DNA of 64,000 nucleotides, taken from the NCBI RefSeq assembly GCF_964019385.1, contig NC_088644.1, forward strand, positions 15,876,131 through 15,940,130. Reading direction: 5' to 3'. This stretch comes from Sycon ciliatum (lineage: Eukaryota > Porifera > Calcarea > Leucosolenida > Sycettidae). Below are positions 1 to 10,264 of this stretch, in pieces (position 1 is the first letter of the stretch; each line of letters begins with the position of its first letter). The notes beneath the pieces were generated by a model, which worked only from the letters and a program-made list of their open reading frames with translations, was not told where the DNA came from and did no database searches. A program made the position numbers and the translations under genes.

Positions 1-1346
1 GCTTGTATGTGTGACAGATCATGCAGAGGCGCGCGTCGAATACATGTGTACCCGGCTCCGACCCGGTTGAAATGGTTGCGCCAGGTACACGTGTACCCTG
101 CTGTCCTACAATCCTAGAGCAGACGGTGCGCTTGTGTGCGCACGTACATGCACACACTCTCATGCGTGGCCGAGTTGGCCAGATGAACAGATCATGCACT
201 TGCACGAGGTGTCCTTCATGTCATTGGAATGCTGTACTTTATGACTTTATTCCAAAAGAGTATGTCTTGCCCCTGTCGAATGGAATTTGTGTCTCAGTGT
301 GCTCAGCGGGTATCGGACTACGACGCCACACTGCAGTCAGCGCTGCAATTAAAAGAGCACTGCATGGATTATTTTGACTAACTTCCTTTGCGTTAACTTG
401 GTTGAGCCCGTGGTTTCATTTCTGTGTTCTGTCATGATTGGCCCGTGGAAATAATCAGAGTGGATGTCATTTTGCCATATGTGTGTGCCTTGTGCAACAG
501 GTTCATGGCTAGATGCACTTCACATTCGGCGTGCGATCTCAGCGTCTGGGACCTGGTCAAGTCTTGGTTGAATGAGTGATCAAGGATGATACTACTCGGC
601 ACACCAATATACATGTCAATGTAATTTTTTTACTTTTTCAGAGCTGCACTATTTACGTGTTGATGCTCACTTCGGTGTTAGCGTGTTTTCCCCGGTTTGT
701 TTCTATCGTCATGCGTGTTCTTGGCCTGAGCGAGCACATGCACAAGTGTGCAGCTATAACGCTGTGTATCTTTGGTTACACTTTGTTCTGCAATGCATGT
801 ACCTTGTGATATTATGTGCTTGCACTGCTTTGTTTGGCCTTCATATTCCAGGACTATTCAGTGCATTAGACCCAGGTTGGTTTGGTTGCCGGATGATCTC
901 TTGTTGCGTCGCTCTGTGTTTTGTATTCATCATTTTTTGCATTTTTGGGCTTGAAAATTGAGCTGTTGTGTGCTTCCCAATATGAAAACATCATGCTGGT
1001 GCTCTGTGTTTCGATTATCGACTGTCCGAGCAGTCATGCATTTATTAGTAGAGCGTTCAATACTGCAGTCTGTTCACGTGTTTGTGTTTTCGCCGGGGGA
1101 ATTACCGGTGACGTTGTACACAGAACGGCAGTGTGGCATCACTGGACGACCCTGCCCCTGCATCTGACTTAATTTCCCCAGGATCTGGTACATGGTGCAG
1201 TTACACCCGACAGTCACTTCCTGTAAACACGCAAACAGCAAAAGAAGAGATCCCGCAAATCAGGAAAACCATTGTGGAAAATATAGGGTAGATCATACAC
1301 CATTCAAATCTGGAGTAATCACAGTGAGACGAACACTTCAAACAGT

Positions 1347-1347
<1 letters not shown>
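1..1347. other. No recognisable gene
   Basis: Only short unrelated reading frames occur on both strands and none resembles a known family. I see no repeat longer than a few CACGTGTAC-like motifs. It may be intergenic or intronic sequence. Confidence 0.5.

Positions 1348-1411
<64 letters not shown>
1348..1411. repeat. (CT)n microsatellite
   Basis: An uninterrupted CT dinucleotide tract of about 32 units. It creates an artefactual Ser-Leu repeat in translation. Confidence 0.98.
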
Positions 1412-1413
<2 letters not shown>

Positions 1414-2710
1414 GTCTCCATCCTTCCAAAAATACCCTGTGACAATTCCCTAGAATTATTTTATTTTATATTCTTAGTGCATCATTCTGAGCATAATAAC
1501 TTCTTCCATGGGTCTTCAATCACCACAGAAGGCGAACATATATCTAAGTCATGCAGTTACGGGAGGTGCGAGCTGTCATGGATATAGAGGCTGATATTGT
1601 GCCAGCGTGAGAGGCAGAGACAGAAAGAAGACACTGATTTCTTGAACGACTCACCTACTATATAATCGAATCCACAGGGAGCGCTCATACTTTGATCCAT
1701 CAGGACGCGAGAAATCTTCAAAGCACTCCCAAACACGGAGTTTTACAGTGGGCAGCCAATTTCACAGCCATCATGAAGGCCCTCGACGACTACAGGAGAT
1801 TTGTAGAGGAAAGAACAAGGAGTAAAGAGCGACAACAATCGCCTGAAGAAAAAGCAAAGAAAAACTGCTGTCTCTCCAGTCATTTAGATGCTGTTGCCCT
1901 TGACATCTGGTTCCATCCAGAGGACGCGACTTTTGTTTGTCCCCAGTGCTCTCCGTTGGTATCAATGACAATGGTATGGGTATCGAAGGAGCCGTGACGT
2001 CACACTTAACAGCCCCATTTTGGGGCAGTCGTTTCGAGCGCACATTCATTGTCATCCTGGATTGGCAAATATTGTGTACAGCAGTGCATGCGTCGGTTCA
2101 ACATCGTATTTTCGTTGTATACGCCGAAGTCGCTTCACAGGTAGAAGATCGACAGGGGGGCCCGGGGGGGGGGGGGGGGGGGGGGGATTAGAGAGGGAGC
2201 GGATCAACGGTACTTTACGGCACATCTACAATATACATGTAGGTGTATGTGGAAGATACTTCATGAGGCTGCTGCAGTACACTCAATACACGTTTCTCCC
2301 CGCCACCCCCTAGTGGGACCATTGTTATTAGGCTAGGGCTTGTTTTGGACTTCCCACTCTAAATAAAGAATACAAACAATACAAACAACAAAGCACCCCC
2401 ACCCCAACCCCCACCCCATGTACACGACTGGAGGATCGCTTGTCTTTATCTCAGACAACACGCCAGCAACAATGGTTTGATTAGTAGTTATAGTGGCACA
2501 GAGGATGAAACCAACACTGGTTTGATTAGTACTAGTTATAGTGGCACAGACTGGATGAAAGAGACTAAACCCAATCACGGTTCTACAGTAGATTCATTAT
2601 AGCAAATTTCTCCACTTGCCACTGGCCAATCGAGGCTTATGCTAGGGAATGCAAAGAAGAGATAATTCTATAGTTAGGCAAGAGGTCAATGAAAGACAAT
2701 TCTGTAGCTA
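1412..2710. other. Non-coding stretch with a 23-nt G run
   Basis: No supported gene. A frame at 1692-1997 (+) of about 100 aa has no recognisable family. A run of 23 G lies at 2164-2186, followed by a CA/CCCC-rich stretch near 2390-2420. Confidence 0.45.
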
Positions 2711-3184
2711 AGGCCAAGTAAAAAAAAATCCTAGTTTATCGTCCCCGCCCGCCCCATTTTTCGAGGCCGCCCGGAATTTATTTTTATTTTTTAAATCTAG
2801 AATTTTGCCAAAAAGCTTGATTTTTTACGTCGGCTAAGGCTGTCCTGACTGGTTCTTTCCCTTCTGCAGCTTTCTATCATTTATCTGGTGGTCTGTGTGA
2901 ACCAAACAGTATTGGGGTTTGTGTCTTATGAGTGGAGTGACAATCTGTCGATCCAAAGATTTTGCATGTAATTGTTTATGTACATATAACTGTTATAGCA
3001 TTGTGTATTCCATACACTACCACTATTCTGTTGCAGATTGTTGCACATGATGTGTCATTGTTTACCAAGAACTATACTAGTCTGTAGCACATCAAAAAAT
3101 AAAAAATAAAAATAAAATCCGCCCTCCCTCCCCGATTTTTGTGAAAAAAAGGACGATAAACTGGGATTTTATTTTACTTGGCCT
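2711..3184. mobile_element. TIR-bounded MITE, 474 bp
   Basis: Both ends carry inverted repeats of about 35-40 bp, starting AGGCCAAGTAAAA and continuing into an AGTTTATCGTCC block. The inside is AT-rich and has no ORF. I cannot define a clean target-site duplication, so the superfamily is open. It lies about 90 bp from the 3' end of paralog 1. Confidence 0.75.
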
Positions 3185-3274
3185 AATCATGACATGCAAT
3201 CATATCGAAATGCATACTGCAGGTTGGCGCAGTAATCCTGAATTTGATTGCTCAGACTGAGGAGAGCCAGACGC

Positions 3275-4087
3275 TTAAACCGGCTGATCCCTGATGCCTT
3301 GGATGTTGGATTCAAGCTGGGCCACCTGGAAATTAATTCCAGCGTTCTTCTTGATCGCATTATCCTGGGCATCCCATTTCTTCACGATGGCCAAGAAGGA
3401 GTCAGAGGCCGTCAGGAATGCGTCCTTGGTATCCTGGAGAGCATCCTCGATCTTTCCGATATTCTTCGTGGACTTGGAGACACTGCCAACTTTCAATAGG
3501 GGGCCTCGAATGGCTGAAAGAAACTCAGCGACCTTGGCATTCATTTCAGCACTGAAGAGATAACCAATATTGACTTCCACTCCGTCATCCAACTTCTTCG
3601 TCTCCGTCAGCTTTCCATCCTTGATGGCCTTGGCGATTTGGTCATTCCACGTCTTCATGTTGTTTTGTGCGTCTTGAAGAGCCTGGTTAAGCTTTTTGAG
3701 AAGTTTCTTTATTCTGTCCCCGGCTTGTGACGATTCAACAACGTTGATGACGCTTTTGATAAGTGTCTTAGCAAAGTCCACTATAGCAATAGAACGAATC
3801 ACCTGCCTAAAAATTGCATTTGAACCCGCGGGAACCACGCCTTCAATAGCAGCGTCGATCGCCCCCCTGGCTGCTGCTTCTCCCGCCGCTTCAGCAGCAG
3901 CTATGGCTGCTGCTCCTTCTACTGCTGCACCTGCAGCTGCATTAGCAGCCGCTTCCGCTGCATCAGCAGCCGCTTTCACTGCTGCTTCTGCTACAGCCGC
4001 TCCTGCAACCTCAGCTGCTGCTACAGCAGCGGCCTCAGCAGCAGCCTCAGCTGCAATCTCACCAGCAATACCAACGACAATACCCAT
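3275..4087 (-). CDS. Ala-rich NMKTWN-family protein, paralog 1
   Basis: Intronless 270-aa protein of a family I do not recognise, present seven times in this window. The frame stays open upstream of 4087, but the first real ATG is at 4087 (MGIVVGIAGEIA), in a good context (A at -3, G at +4). Residues 1-85 are an Ala/Glu-rich, probably helical segment. A middle segment (about 90-140) has alternating hydrophobic residues. The C-terminal 125 residues hold the family block NMKTWNDQIAKAIKDGKL, then YLFSAEMNAKV, KDAFL.AS..FLAIVKKWD and QLESNI. The MG start fits the loose N-myristoylation pattern. There is no signal peptide or metal-binding motif. The closest relative is paralog 6 at 41977, which also shares its promoter. 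The function is unknown; I infer an all-helical, possibly membrane-associated protein. Confidence 0.8.
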   Translation of the reverse strand: MGIVVGIAGEIAAEAAAEAAAVAAAEVAGAAVAEAAVKAAADAAEAAANAAAGAAVEGAAAIAAAEAAGEAAARGAIDAAIEGVVPAGSNAIFRQVIRSIAIVDFAKTLIKSVINVVESSQAGDRIKKLLKKLNQALQDAQNNMKTWNDQIAKAIKDGKLTETKKLDDGVEVNIGYLFSAEMNAKVAEFLSAIRGPLLKVGSVSKSTKNIGKIEDALQDTKDAFLTASDSFLAIVKKWDAQDNAIKKNAGINFQVAQLESNIQGIRDQPV

Positions 4088-4165
4088 ACTGGCGAGAAGA
4101 ACTTTGTGTAGGTTCAAGAAGTAAAATAAGTCAAAACCAACGATGTGTGCTTTAGCATTGGACGC

Positions 4166-4184
4166 GTCCGCCTTTTATTCGCTG
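4166..4184 (-). promoter_or_regulatory. TATA-like promoter of paralog 1
   Basis: The minus strand reads CAGCGAATAAAAGGCGGAC about 90 bp upstream of the ATG. The same 19-mer lies about 95 bp upstream of paralog 6 (41877-41895). Further shared sequence, TTATTTTACTTCTTGAA, lies between the box and the ATG. Conservation of both sequence and spacing supports a core promoter. Confidence 0.65.
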
Positions 4185-4187
4185 CCG

Positions 4188-4836
4188 TGTGTACAAAGTC
4201 CGATAAGGAACTGTGCAGCGCCCGCAGCCGTATGGCCAGTCTGTTTTCTTGGTCTTGGTCGCATCGTGACCTTCTTCAAATCAGCTATTAGCAGGGCGTA
4301 CCCGGCGTCGGCTTGTGTTGCTGTGCGTGCTTTTGTGAAATCCGATCGCGCCTCATCGCGCGGACCCATCGCATTTTGATGCGGTAGTCGCTCCATCCAG
4401 TCGTCAGTTGGTAACTTTGGGCGGGCTAATGCAATACAGGTCACAGGTGTGTCGAGGTGACACCGTGACCACGTGACGGTGCACTAAAGCAGTGTTTGCG
4501 GGGTTTACGGGGTCTTTTCCGTGAGCGATCGGTTCCACATCCGGAGTCTGCTGAGCTGGTTGTTGCTGAGGCCCAGGTTGCTCGCATGTGAGAATCTATA
4601 AATTGCAGCAGATTATATTTATTATAAACTAAGGGGGGTCTGGGGTGGTCCCCCGAAAAAATTTTGAATTTAGACGGCAAATCCTGCACTCTCGATCTGG
4701 GCGACTCCCTGTACAAAATCATACTCTCCCCGGTTTTGGACGTTCCACGTGGACTGACTTTTTGGGAAGTAGGTACGGCCATGCATGGCCGTACCGGCCG
4801 TACCAGTGGCGCCGGCCCTGTGACAGAGAGCCGACG
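4188..4836. other. Intergenic, no gene recognised
   Basis: Upstream flank of paralog 1. A 247-aa minus-strand frame crosses this span and the neighbouring transposon end; it has no domain and I treat it as chance. Confidence 0.4.
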
Positions 4837-6167
4837 GTACGAGGTGATTTGTAATAATTTTACATGAAAGTAAAAAAGGCTATCATTCCGTTGCCCTGGC
4901 GAGTTTTGAAGTGTGCATGGTCTCATTCTGTCACTATGTATGTCCTCTATCCACGTATGTAATTCTTGATCGAATACCACAAACATGAGAGACACAGTGT
5001 GGGGTTGCTTTGCATCCATTTTTTCACCAAGAAAAAGTGTGTACAAAATTTTACAAGTCAGTAAAATAGGGTCAAACATCAACAAATATGACTTTAATGT
5101 GTCAATAAGCATGCAATGGGAAATCAAAATACATCTGAAGCAATTCACATGCAGAGAAAGCAGACTGGTTTTGCAGGTTGCCAAACGTATTGGTTTCTCT
5201 ACGTCGTCAACTGCGGTTCAAAACGGTAGGGTATCTTTGACCGCCTGCCGGCATTGTAGAGCAGGAGCACGCAGACCTAATCTTGCTGCTCCATTTCTTC
5301 AACTTGCAGTGCATCCTCGTGCGTGAAATAACCACACTAAGCAAAGATACCATCCATGATGCGCGCCAGCCGTCCCACGACAGGGTGCCTTCGTACATCT
5401 GGGCCACAGTGCATTTAACCGGCACATACTGACAATGTCGGGGCTTCCATACTCTCCAAGACAAGTGCAGGCACTCCTTCACCTGATTCATATACTTCTT
5501 TGTTGGAAGAAGACTGCAGACCACCCTCAATGGGTGCTCCGCCGTCAACACCCAACATACATTCATGCCAGATTTCCTGCATTTGCACTTTGCCATCGTG
5601 AATCTCTACCAGCACTTCTGAGGTAGCAAGCTGAGTTTCATACGTAGATCTACTGAACAGCTAATTGTTCACCTGTATGCCATAAGCATCAGCAGCTTCG
5701 GACTTGGATTTGAATCACCTTTCATGATAGGTGAGTGAAAGACACCTTTTGTCAAAATTGCAGTTTCTGACCTTCACTTTTTTGGCTATCACTTCTTCAG
5801 CCCTGCTACTTTGACGGTGTGACAGACTCAATACTGGCATGGGTGACCAGCCTAGGGTTTCCACCTGCCGTAGAGTATGCTCGCTGGCTCTTGGACGTCC
5901 TTCAAGCATCCATTGAGGGATATTTTACCTCATTGACCACAAAAAAACACGAATTTCGATCCATGATTGATATCTCACAAGGCCGTGGAAGAAAACAATT
6001 CCGCTAAACGCTGCTGATACTTACAAACTACAGTACAATGGCAACTCACTTATCTGTCCAACTAACAAAAACAGTTCTTGGGAAGAATGCAACCGCCCTC
6101 AACAATGATATTTTACTCGATTTGTAAAATAATATGCCATGTAATTTTTTTACAAATCACCTCGTAC
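4837..6167. mobile_element. TIR DNA transposon, 1331 bp, superfamily unknown
   Basis: The ends are inverted copies beginning GTACGAGGTGATTTGTAA, with imperfect matching for about 30 bp. No exact target-site duplication is visible. Broken minus-strand frames at about 5207-5615 may be transposase remnants, but I recognise no catalytic motif. Confidence 0.65.
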
Positions 6168-6223
6168 ACAGTGGAAAAGCGACATAACACGAGGTGTGGT
6201 GTGGCAGTTCCATTATTGAGGCC

Positions 6224-6385
6224 GTGACACTGAATGGCACACTAAAAAGTGACACTGAATAGCACACTAAAAAGTGACACTGAATAGCACACTAAAAAGT
6301 GACACTGAATAGCACACTAAAAAGTGACACTGAATAGCGTAACGGCGTTATTCAGTGTCACTTTTTGATATGCTACTCAGTGTCA
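6224..6385. repeat. 25-bp minisatellite ending in an inverted copy
   Basis: About 4.6 direct units of GTGACACTGAATAGCACACT plus AAAAA, followed after GTAACGGCG by the unit in reverse orientation (TTCAGTGTCACTTTTT). The inverted end could fold the array into a hairpin. Confidence 0.9.
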
Positions 6386-7089
6386 TGTTTTTAATTTATT
6401 TTGCTATTTATTGTCAAACAAGTGGCAATTAGTGATTAATAAAGGCTTTCTGCGATGCCAAGAAAACATATCTGATTGGAATACCTGGCTGGAATACCAA
6501 TATCCCCAATTCCGTTCAGCGGAGGGAAAGTTGCAGGAGAAAGTGCGAACGTGGGATGGTGGTAACAGTTCCTGCAAACCAACAACCTTGCCACTTGCCA
6601 CTTGGAAGGCTCCGGTTAGGAAAGGTCAAGAGAGGGAAAGGAAAGCGCAACTAACCAACGAAAATGAGCACGAGCTACTGTATGTCCCACAAAGAATGCC
6701 GAACGTTACTGGATGATGACTAAACTAAGTAAAAAGCAAGTAGTCAGGAAATTAGACCTACTGGCCATGCTACAACTCGACACACTCGGCTAAACAACAG
6801 ACCGACACACTCGGCTAAACAACAGACCACCGCCCAACTTAGACTTGCCCTGTTTGGACCTTTTCTAACCTGTTACACTACAGTGTACCTTCCAAGTTAG
6901 TTGGAAGATGTTTTGGTTTGCGCCTCGTAGATGTGCTGGAGCTAGGTGTCAGGCCGTTGAATGTCTCTGTGATCCTTGTCAGTTGTATGCCATATTGTCG
7001 CACTAGTGGACTGTATATGATCTGGATACATCGGTGAAGAATTGTAGTCAGACCTCGCAACATTTGTTCTTCCTTTTATCCAGAAAAAT
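6386..7089. repeat. Diverged copy of the palindromic repeat at 54533-55223
   Basis: About 6590-7025 shares blocks with 54620-55150: the segment around AGGTGTCAGG(A)CGTTGAATGTCTC, the GGAAAGCGCAAC region and a GTTACTGGATGATGAC block. No gene is recognised. Confidence 0.45.
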
Positions 7090-7143
7090 ATCATTCATAC
7101 ATGTAGTTATGATAATTATGGAAGAAATGATGAAAAAAGAATA

Positions 7144-7179
7144 CTTCGAGCTAGTTTTCGCACAACACTTCTCAGGAAG
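7144..7179 (-). ncRNA. Degenerate hammerhead motif, type 3
   Basis: The minus strand shows stem I CUUC/GAAG, core CUGAGAA in place of CUGAGGA, a GUGUUGUGC stem II segment, GAAA, and a nearly palindromic stem III (AACUAGCU). The A in place of conserved G8 should inactivate it. The intact-looking relative is at 14315-14350. Confidence 0.5.
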
Positions 7180-7446
7180 CTACGTCGTACAAATGAAACA
7201 AATTCAAGAAAGGTAATAAACACCTATGAAAATGATAATATCCTTATATTCCTAGCACTATGGTGATAAAGAGGTTGGTGCGCTTCGGCGATACTTGGGG
7301 AATTGTGTGTTGCTCCGGACGTGGGAGCTTGCGCTATTCCTGCTGACTTGAATTCTCACTTGACTGACTCACGACTGCCATCGAGAGCACAGGATAAGTC
7401 CATCGAACCGTGCACGCGGAAAACCTGCACGAAAGCACCACTCCCT

Positions 7447-7495
7447 GCTCAATACGCAGTGTTTCGGGGAATTCACAACCGCTCATCAGTTGAGC
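7447..7495 (-). ncRNA. Hammerhead ribozyme, type 2, partly decayed
   Basis: Minus-strand architecture is a type I hammerhead: stem I GCUCAA/UUGAGC (6 bp), core CUGAUGA, stem II closed by a GCGG/CCCC pairing with one C-C mismatch, GAA, stem III ACAC-U-GCGU with one mismatch, then A at the cleavage position. The copy at 13647-13695 has better stems. The differences fall in stems II and III, so activity here is doubtful. Confidence 0.65.
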
Positions 7496-7734
7496 TTGAG
7501 TAGGCTGAGGAAGTTTGTGCCTGAAGAGCACGACTTACAATAATAATAGTGCTCTCCAGGCAAAAACATCACCAGGGATACAAATTTACAGAGACGCTCC
7601 GTGTCCAGCGCGACAAACTCCTCGTGAACACCAGATAGCAGCGTGAGTCAGTGTCGCTCATGGAGGTGCTGAACAAACGCTGAGGACCGTTGGCCATTCA
7701 CAACGTTGTTGCCTCCAAACCATCTTATTCGCAA

Positions 7735-7814
7735 GCCCGCGCCGGCGTGAAGAAGAGGTTGGTGTGTCGAAGTCGCACGAACCTCCTATTCACGTTGTTG
7801 TCCCCGGCGCGGGC
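7735..7814. other. Conserved GC-rich hairpin
   Basis: The 11-bp arms GCCCGCGCCGG and CCGGCGCGGGC enclose further pairing (CGTGAA/TTCACG and GAGGTT/AACCTC). The same hairpin occurs at 13928-14007, where the inner stem is perfect. It is probably a structured part of the hammerhead-bearing repeat. Confidence 0.6.
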
Positions 7815-8124
7815 TGGCAGGTGTGAGTCAGTCAAATGAGAATTCAAGTCGGCAGGAATAGCGCAAGCTCACACGTACGGAGCAACACACAATTCACTTA
7901 GGTGATAAGAGGAAAAACTGCCGAAGCAGCATCTAAGCGATATGTTGTGCAACAGTATAGTTTTGTTGACGTATAGTTCTTTTAGACGCTTTCGCAGTTT
8001 CTCCTGTTTTTAATATCACCTTAGTCCTAGGATATTATCTTTTTCATAGGTGTTTATTGAACTTTATTCTCACATCATTCCTCCTTATTAGTACCTTTCT
8101 TGAATATTTTTCATTAGTACAACA

Positions 8125-8295
8125 CAGCTTCCTGAGGAGTTATTATTGTTATTATTCTCAATTCATGGATGACATGGTGTCAACCAATATTATGAATGAG
8201 GGCTACCAGCCATGGAATAAAAGAACAAGAAGGCAAAAATGCACACGCAAAATATGGCAAGTTAAATGAAAATGTTGTGCGAAAACTAGTTCGAA
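8125..8295 (+). ncRNA. Hammerhead type 3 split by an insertion
   Basis: The 5' part (CTTC-CTGAGGAG, to about 8140) and the 3' part (GTTGTGC-GAAAAC-TAGTTC-GAAG, from 8274) match the intact motif at 14315-14350. About 133 bp of AT-rich sequence separates them. The ribozyme is disrupted in this copy. Confidence 0.55.
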
Positions 8296-8519
8296 GAATT
8301 GTTTTTTTCTTTTGAACGGATTGGGAGAACTTCAAATACTAAGGATCAGTTGGAATTGTTTTTTCATTGATAGTTATAATTTTGTTTTTCTTCGGCATTC
8401 AATTTCCGCTTCGTTAATACATTTCATCGCACATATAAAATTCAAATTTGGATTGAGGTTTTGGAAACCTTTCTCTTGGTCTCAGCTCAGACGACACTTT
8501 CAATTTTCCTAACGCCAAG

Positions 8520-9217
8520 AATATAATTATAAGCTCCTATTTACATTGTACTCTTGCTAATGCTTGTAATTGTACAAAACATTAAACATGCCTCTAGCGT
8601 GGAGTAGAGTCTAGCCTATTGACCCAAAGATGTTTGTACACATTCTGTGTACATGTACATGTACATGTATGTTGTAAGCAATCATGAAAAGAGTGAAGGT
8701 TGGGGGGGGGGGCTGTAAGTGCACAGCACCGATCTACATGTTCAGCTTAATGCCCGGCAAAAAACAATGTTCTCTTTACAGCGGATTTTTAATGTTCCTC
8801 TTGAGCAATTGGAATCGTGTCCGCCGTACAGGAGCGTCGTTATAACAGGGATGCAACAGCAAGCAACAAGGGGAGCACATATTAGATACCTGTAGGCAAA
8901 GAATGGCCTTGAATCTAAGGCTGATAGCCATAGATAAGAATAAAAAAAATTTTTTTCACGGTTCGCGTGAGACTCGGCCAAAGGCCCAGTTTTCCGCATC
9001 CGCAGGAACGCCACCACCCTCTTGGATCAAGAATAAGATAAGAATAAGAAAGCTATCAATTTAGAAAAAACATTGTTCACAAGCTCACGAAGTAACTGAC
9101 ACAAATGAACAGCCACACAAAAGAAGCACACACACGCAATTTCAATGAGAGTTGCTACAATCGGAATTAGTGAAATCACAATCAGTTGTTGTGGTAAATG
9201 TAGAAGGGGAGGTTTTC
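8520..9217. other. 3' flank of paralog 2, duplicated at 16.0-16.66 kb
   Basis: No gene. It contains ACATGTACATGT runs, a G run (8702-8711) and a piece (8957-9035) related to 40741-40825 (CACGGTTCGCGTGAGACTCGG). Confidence 0.6.
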
Positions 9218-10087
9218 TTATACGCTATGGCTCCTCACGTTGTTGATATTGGCCTCCAATTGGGGGATATGGAAATCCACGCCTGCTGCCGACTTGATAT
9301 CCGTGTCCAAACTATCCCAAACCTTGACGGCTGCCAGGAAAGTTTCGGATGCAGGTAAAAATGCATCCTTGGCGGCATTAGCTGCATCCTTGATCTTGCC
9401 TATATCCTTGGTCCTCCCAGCCACAACCACGTTCACCATGTGTGGCTTGACCGCATCCATGAAGGCTTGGATTTTAGTGTTCAACTCGACGCTGTATACA
9501 TTGCCCTCGTACAGCTCAACGCCGTCTGCAAGTTTAACGAGTTTCTGCAACTTTCCATCCTTGATTGCTTGCGTAATCTGATCATTCCATGTCTTCATGT
9601 TGTTGCTGACGTCATCCATGGCTGTGTGCAGAGCTTCTAATAGCGCCTTGATTTTATCGCCCTCCAGGAGCAAGTTGCCGATCTCAATTGCCTTCTCCAG
9701 AAGAGGTGGCATAAATGCAGTGGTGATATAAGCCCTCGCTGCCGCCTTGACGAAGTCTGCTGCTCCTGGTCCCAGCGTCTCTCCAACTGTTGCATCGATG
9801 GCATGATCGATAAGGCCTTCGCCAGCGTCGACAGTCACCGCTAGTTGCTCAACCGCCGTCTTGGCGGCGGCTTCACCGGCTGATGCAGCCTTTTTGCTAG
9901 CTGTAGAGAGCGCAGAAGCTGAAGCCTTTGCGGCTTCTGTTACCCCCTTCACTACAGCTTCTCCAGCTCTCTCTATGGCCTTGCCCGTATCTTCTCCGGC
10001 TTTCGTTATGCCTTTTCCGGCGTCTTCTCCAGCCCTTGCTATTCCTTTGCCAGCATCCTCAAACACCTTTCCTGGGGAATTTCCCAT
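9218..10087 (-). CDS. Ala-rich NMKTWN-family protein, paralog 2
   Basis: Intronless 289-aa member of the family. The first ATG is at 10087, giving MGNSPGKVFEDAGKG; the upstream open codons start only at TTG. Residues 10-55 are 11-residue repeats of the type AGKGI-x-x-AGED, recalling the amphipathic 11-mers of LEA-3 and synuclein-like proteins (resemblance only). An Ala/Ser-rich stretch follows, then a helix region with a single central hydrophobic patch (about 105-140). The conserved C-terminal domain contains NMKTWNDQITQAIKDGKL, YSVELNTKI, KDAFLPASETFLAAVKVWD and QLEANI. The last 220 or so residues are almost identical to paralog 3, while the 11-mer region differs. Function is unknown. Membrane- or lipid-surface association is my inference from the repeats and the Met-Gly start. 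Confidence 0.82.
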   Translation of the reverse strand: MGNSPGKVFEDAGKGIARAGEDAGKGITKAGEDTGKAIERAGEAVVKGVTEAAKASASALSTASKKAASAGEAAAKTAVEQLAVTVDAGEGLIDHAIDATVGETLGPGAADFVKAAARAYITTAFMPPLLEKAIEIGNLLLEGDKIKALLEALHTAMDDVSNNMKTWNDQITQAIKDGKLQKLVKLADGVELYEGNVYSVELNTKIQAFMDAVKPHMVNVVVAGRTKDIGKIKDAANAAKDAFLPASETFLAAVKVWDSLDTDIKSAAGVDFHIPQLEANINNVRSHSV

Positions 10088-10250
10088 TGTGGTACGCGCT
10101 AGAAAGAGCGTGGTTTTCAACACACTCTGAATACAGGCGACCAGCCTTAGCCTAACAGATATAACTAACTGTTACTTGCAAGCTCGCTCTTACGACTGAG
10201 GCTAAATTCGAATACAAGGAGGTGCAGTGATACTGAGCGGGACGTGCCAG

Positions 10251-10262
10251 CACATTTATACC
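10251..10262 (-). promoter_or_regulatory. TATA box of paralog 2
   Basis: The minus strand reads GGTATAAATGTG about 170 bp upstream of the ATG, followed by a block (GGCACGTCCCGCTCAGTATC) that is conserved, with one change, upstream of paralog 3. Confidence 0.55.
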
Positions 10263-10264
10263 AG

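Noticed and set aside
1192-1587. 131-aa plus-strand frame
   Set aside because: Its centre is the (CT)n microsatellite and the rest has no family resemblance.
3696-4124. Ala-rich plus-strand frames opposite the paralog genes (also 37590-38051, 61229-61813)
   Set aside because: Mirror frames of GCN-rich coding sequence; no conserved reading on that strand.
4441-5184. 247-aa minus-strand reading frame
   Set aside because: It crosses the end of a TIR transposon, has no domain and no homology I can recognise, and its composition changes abruptly; chance frame.
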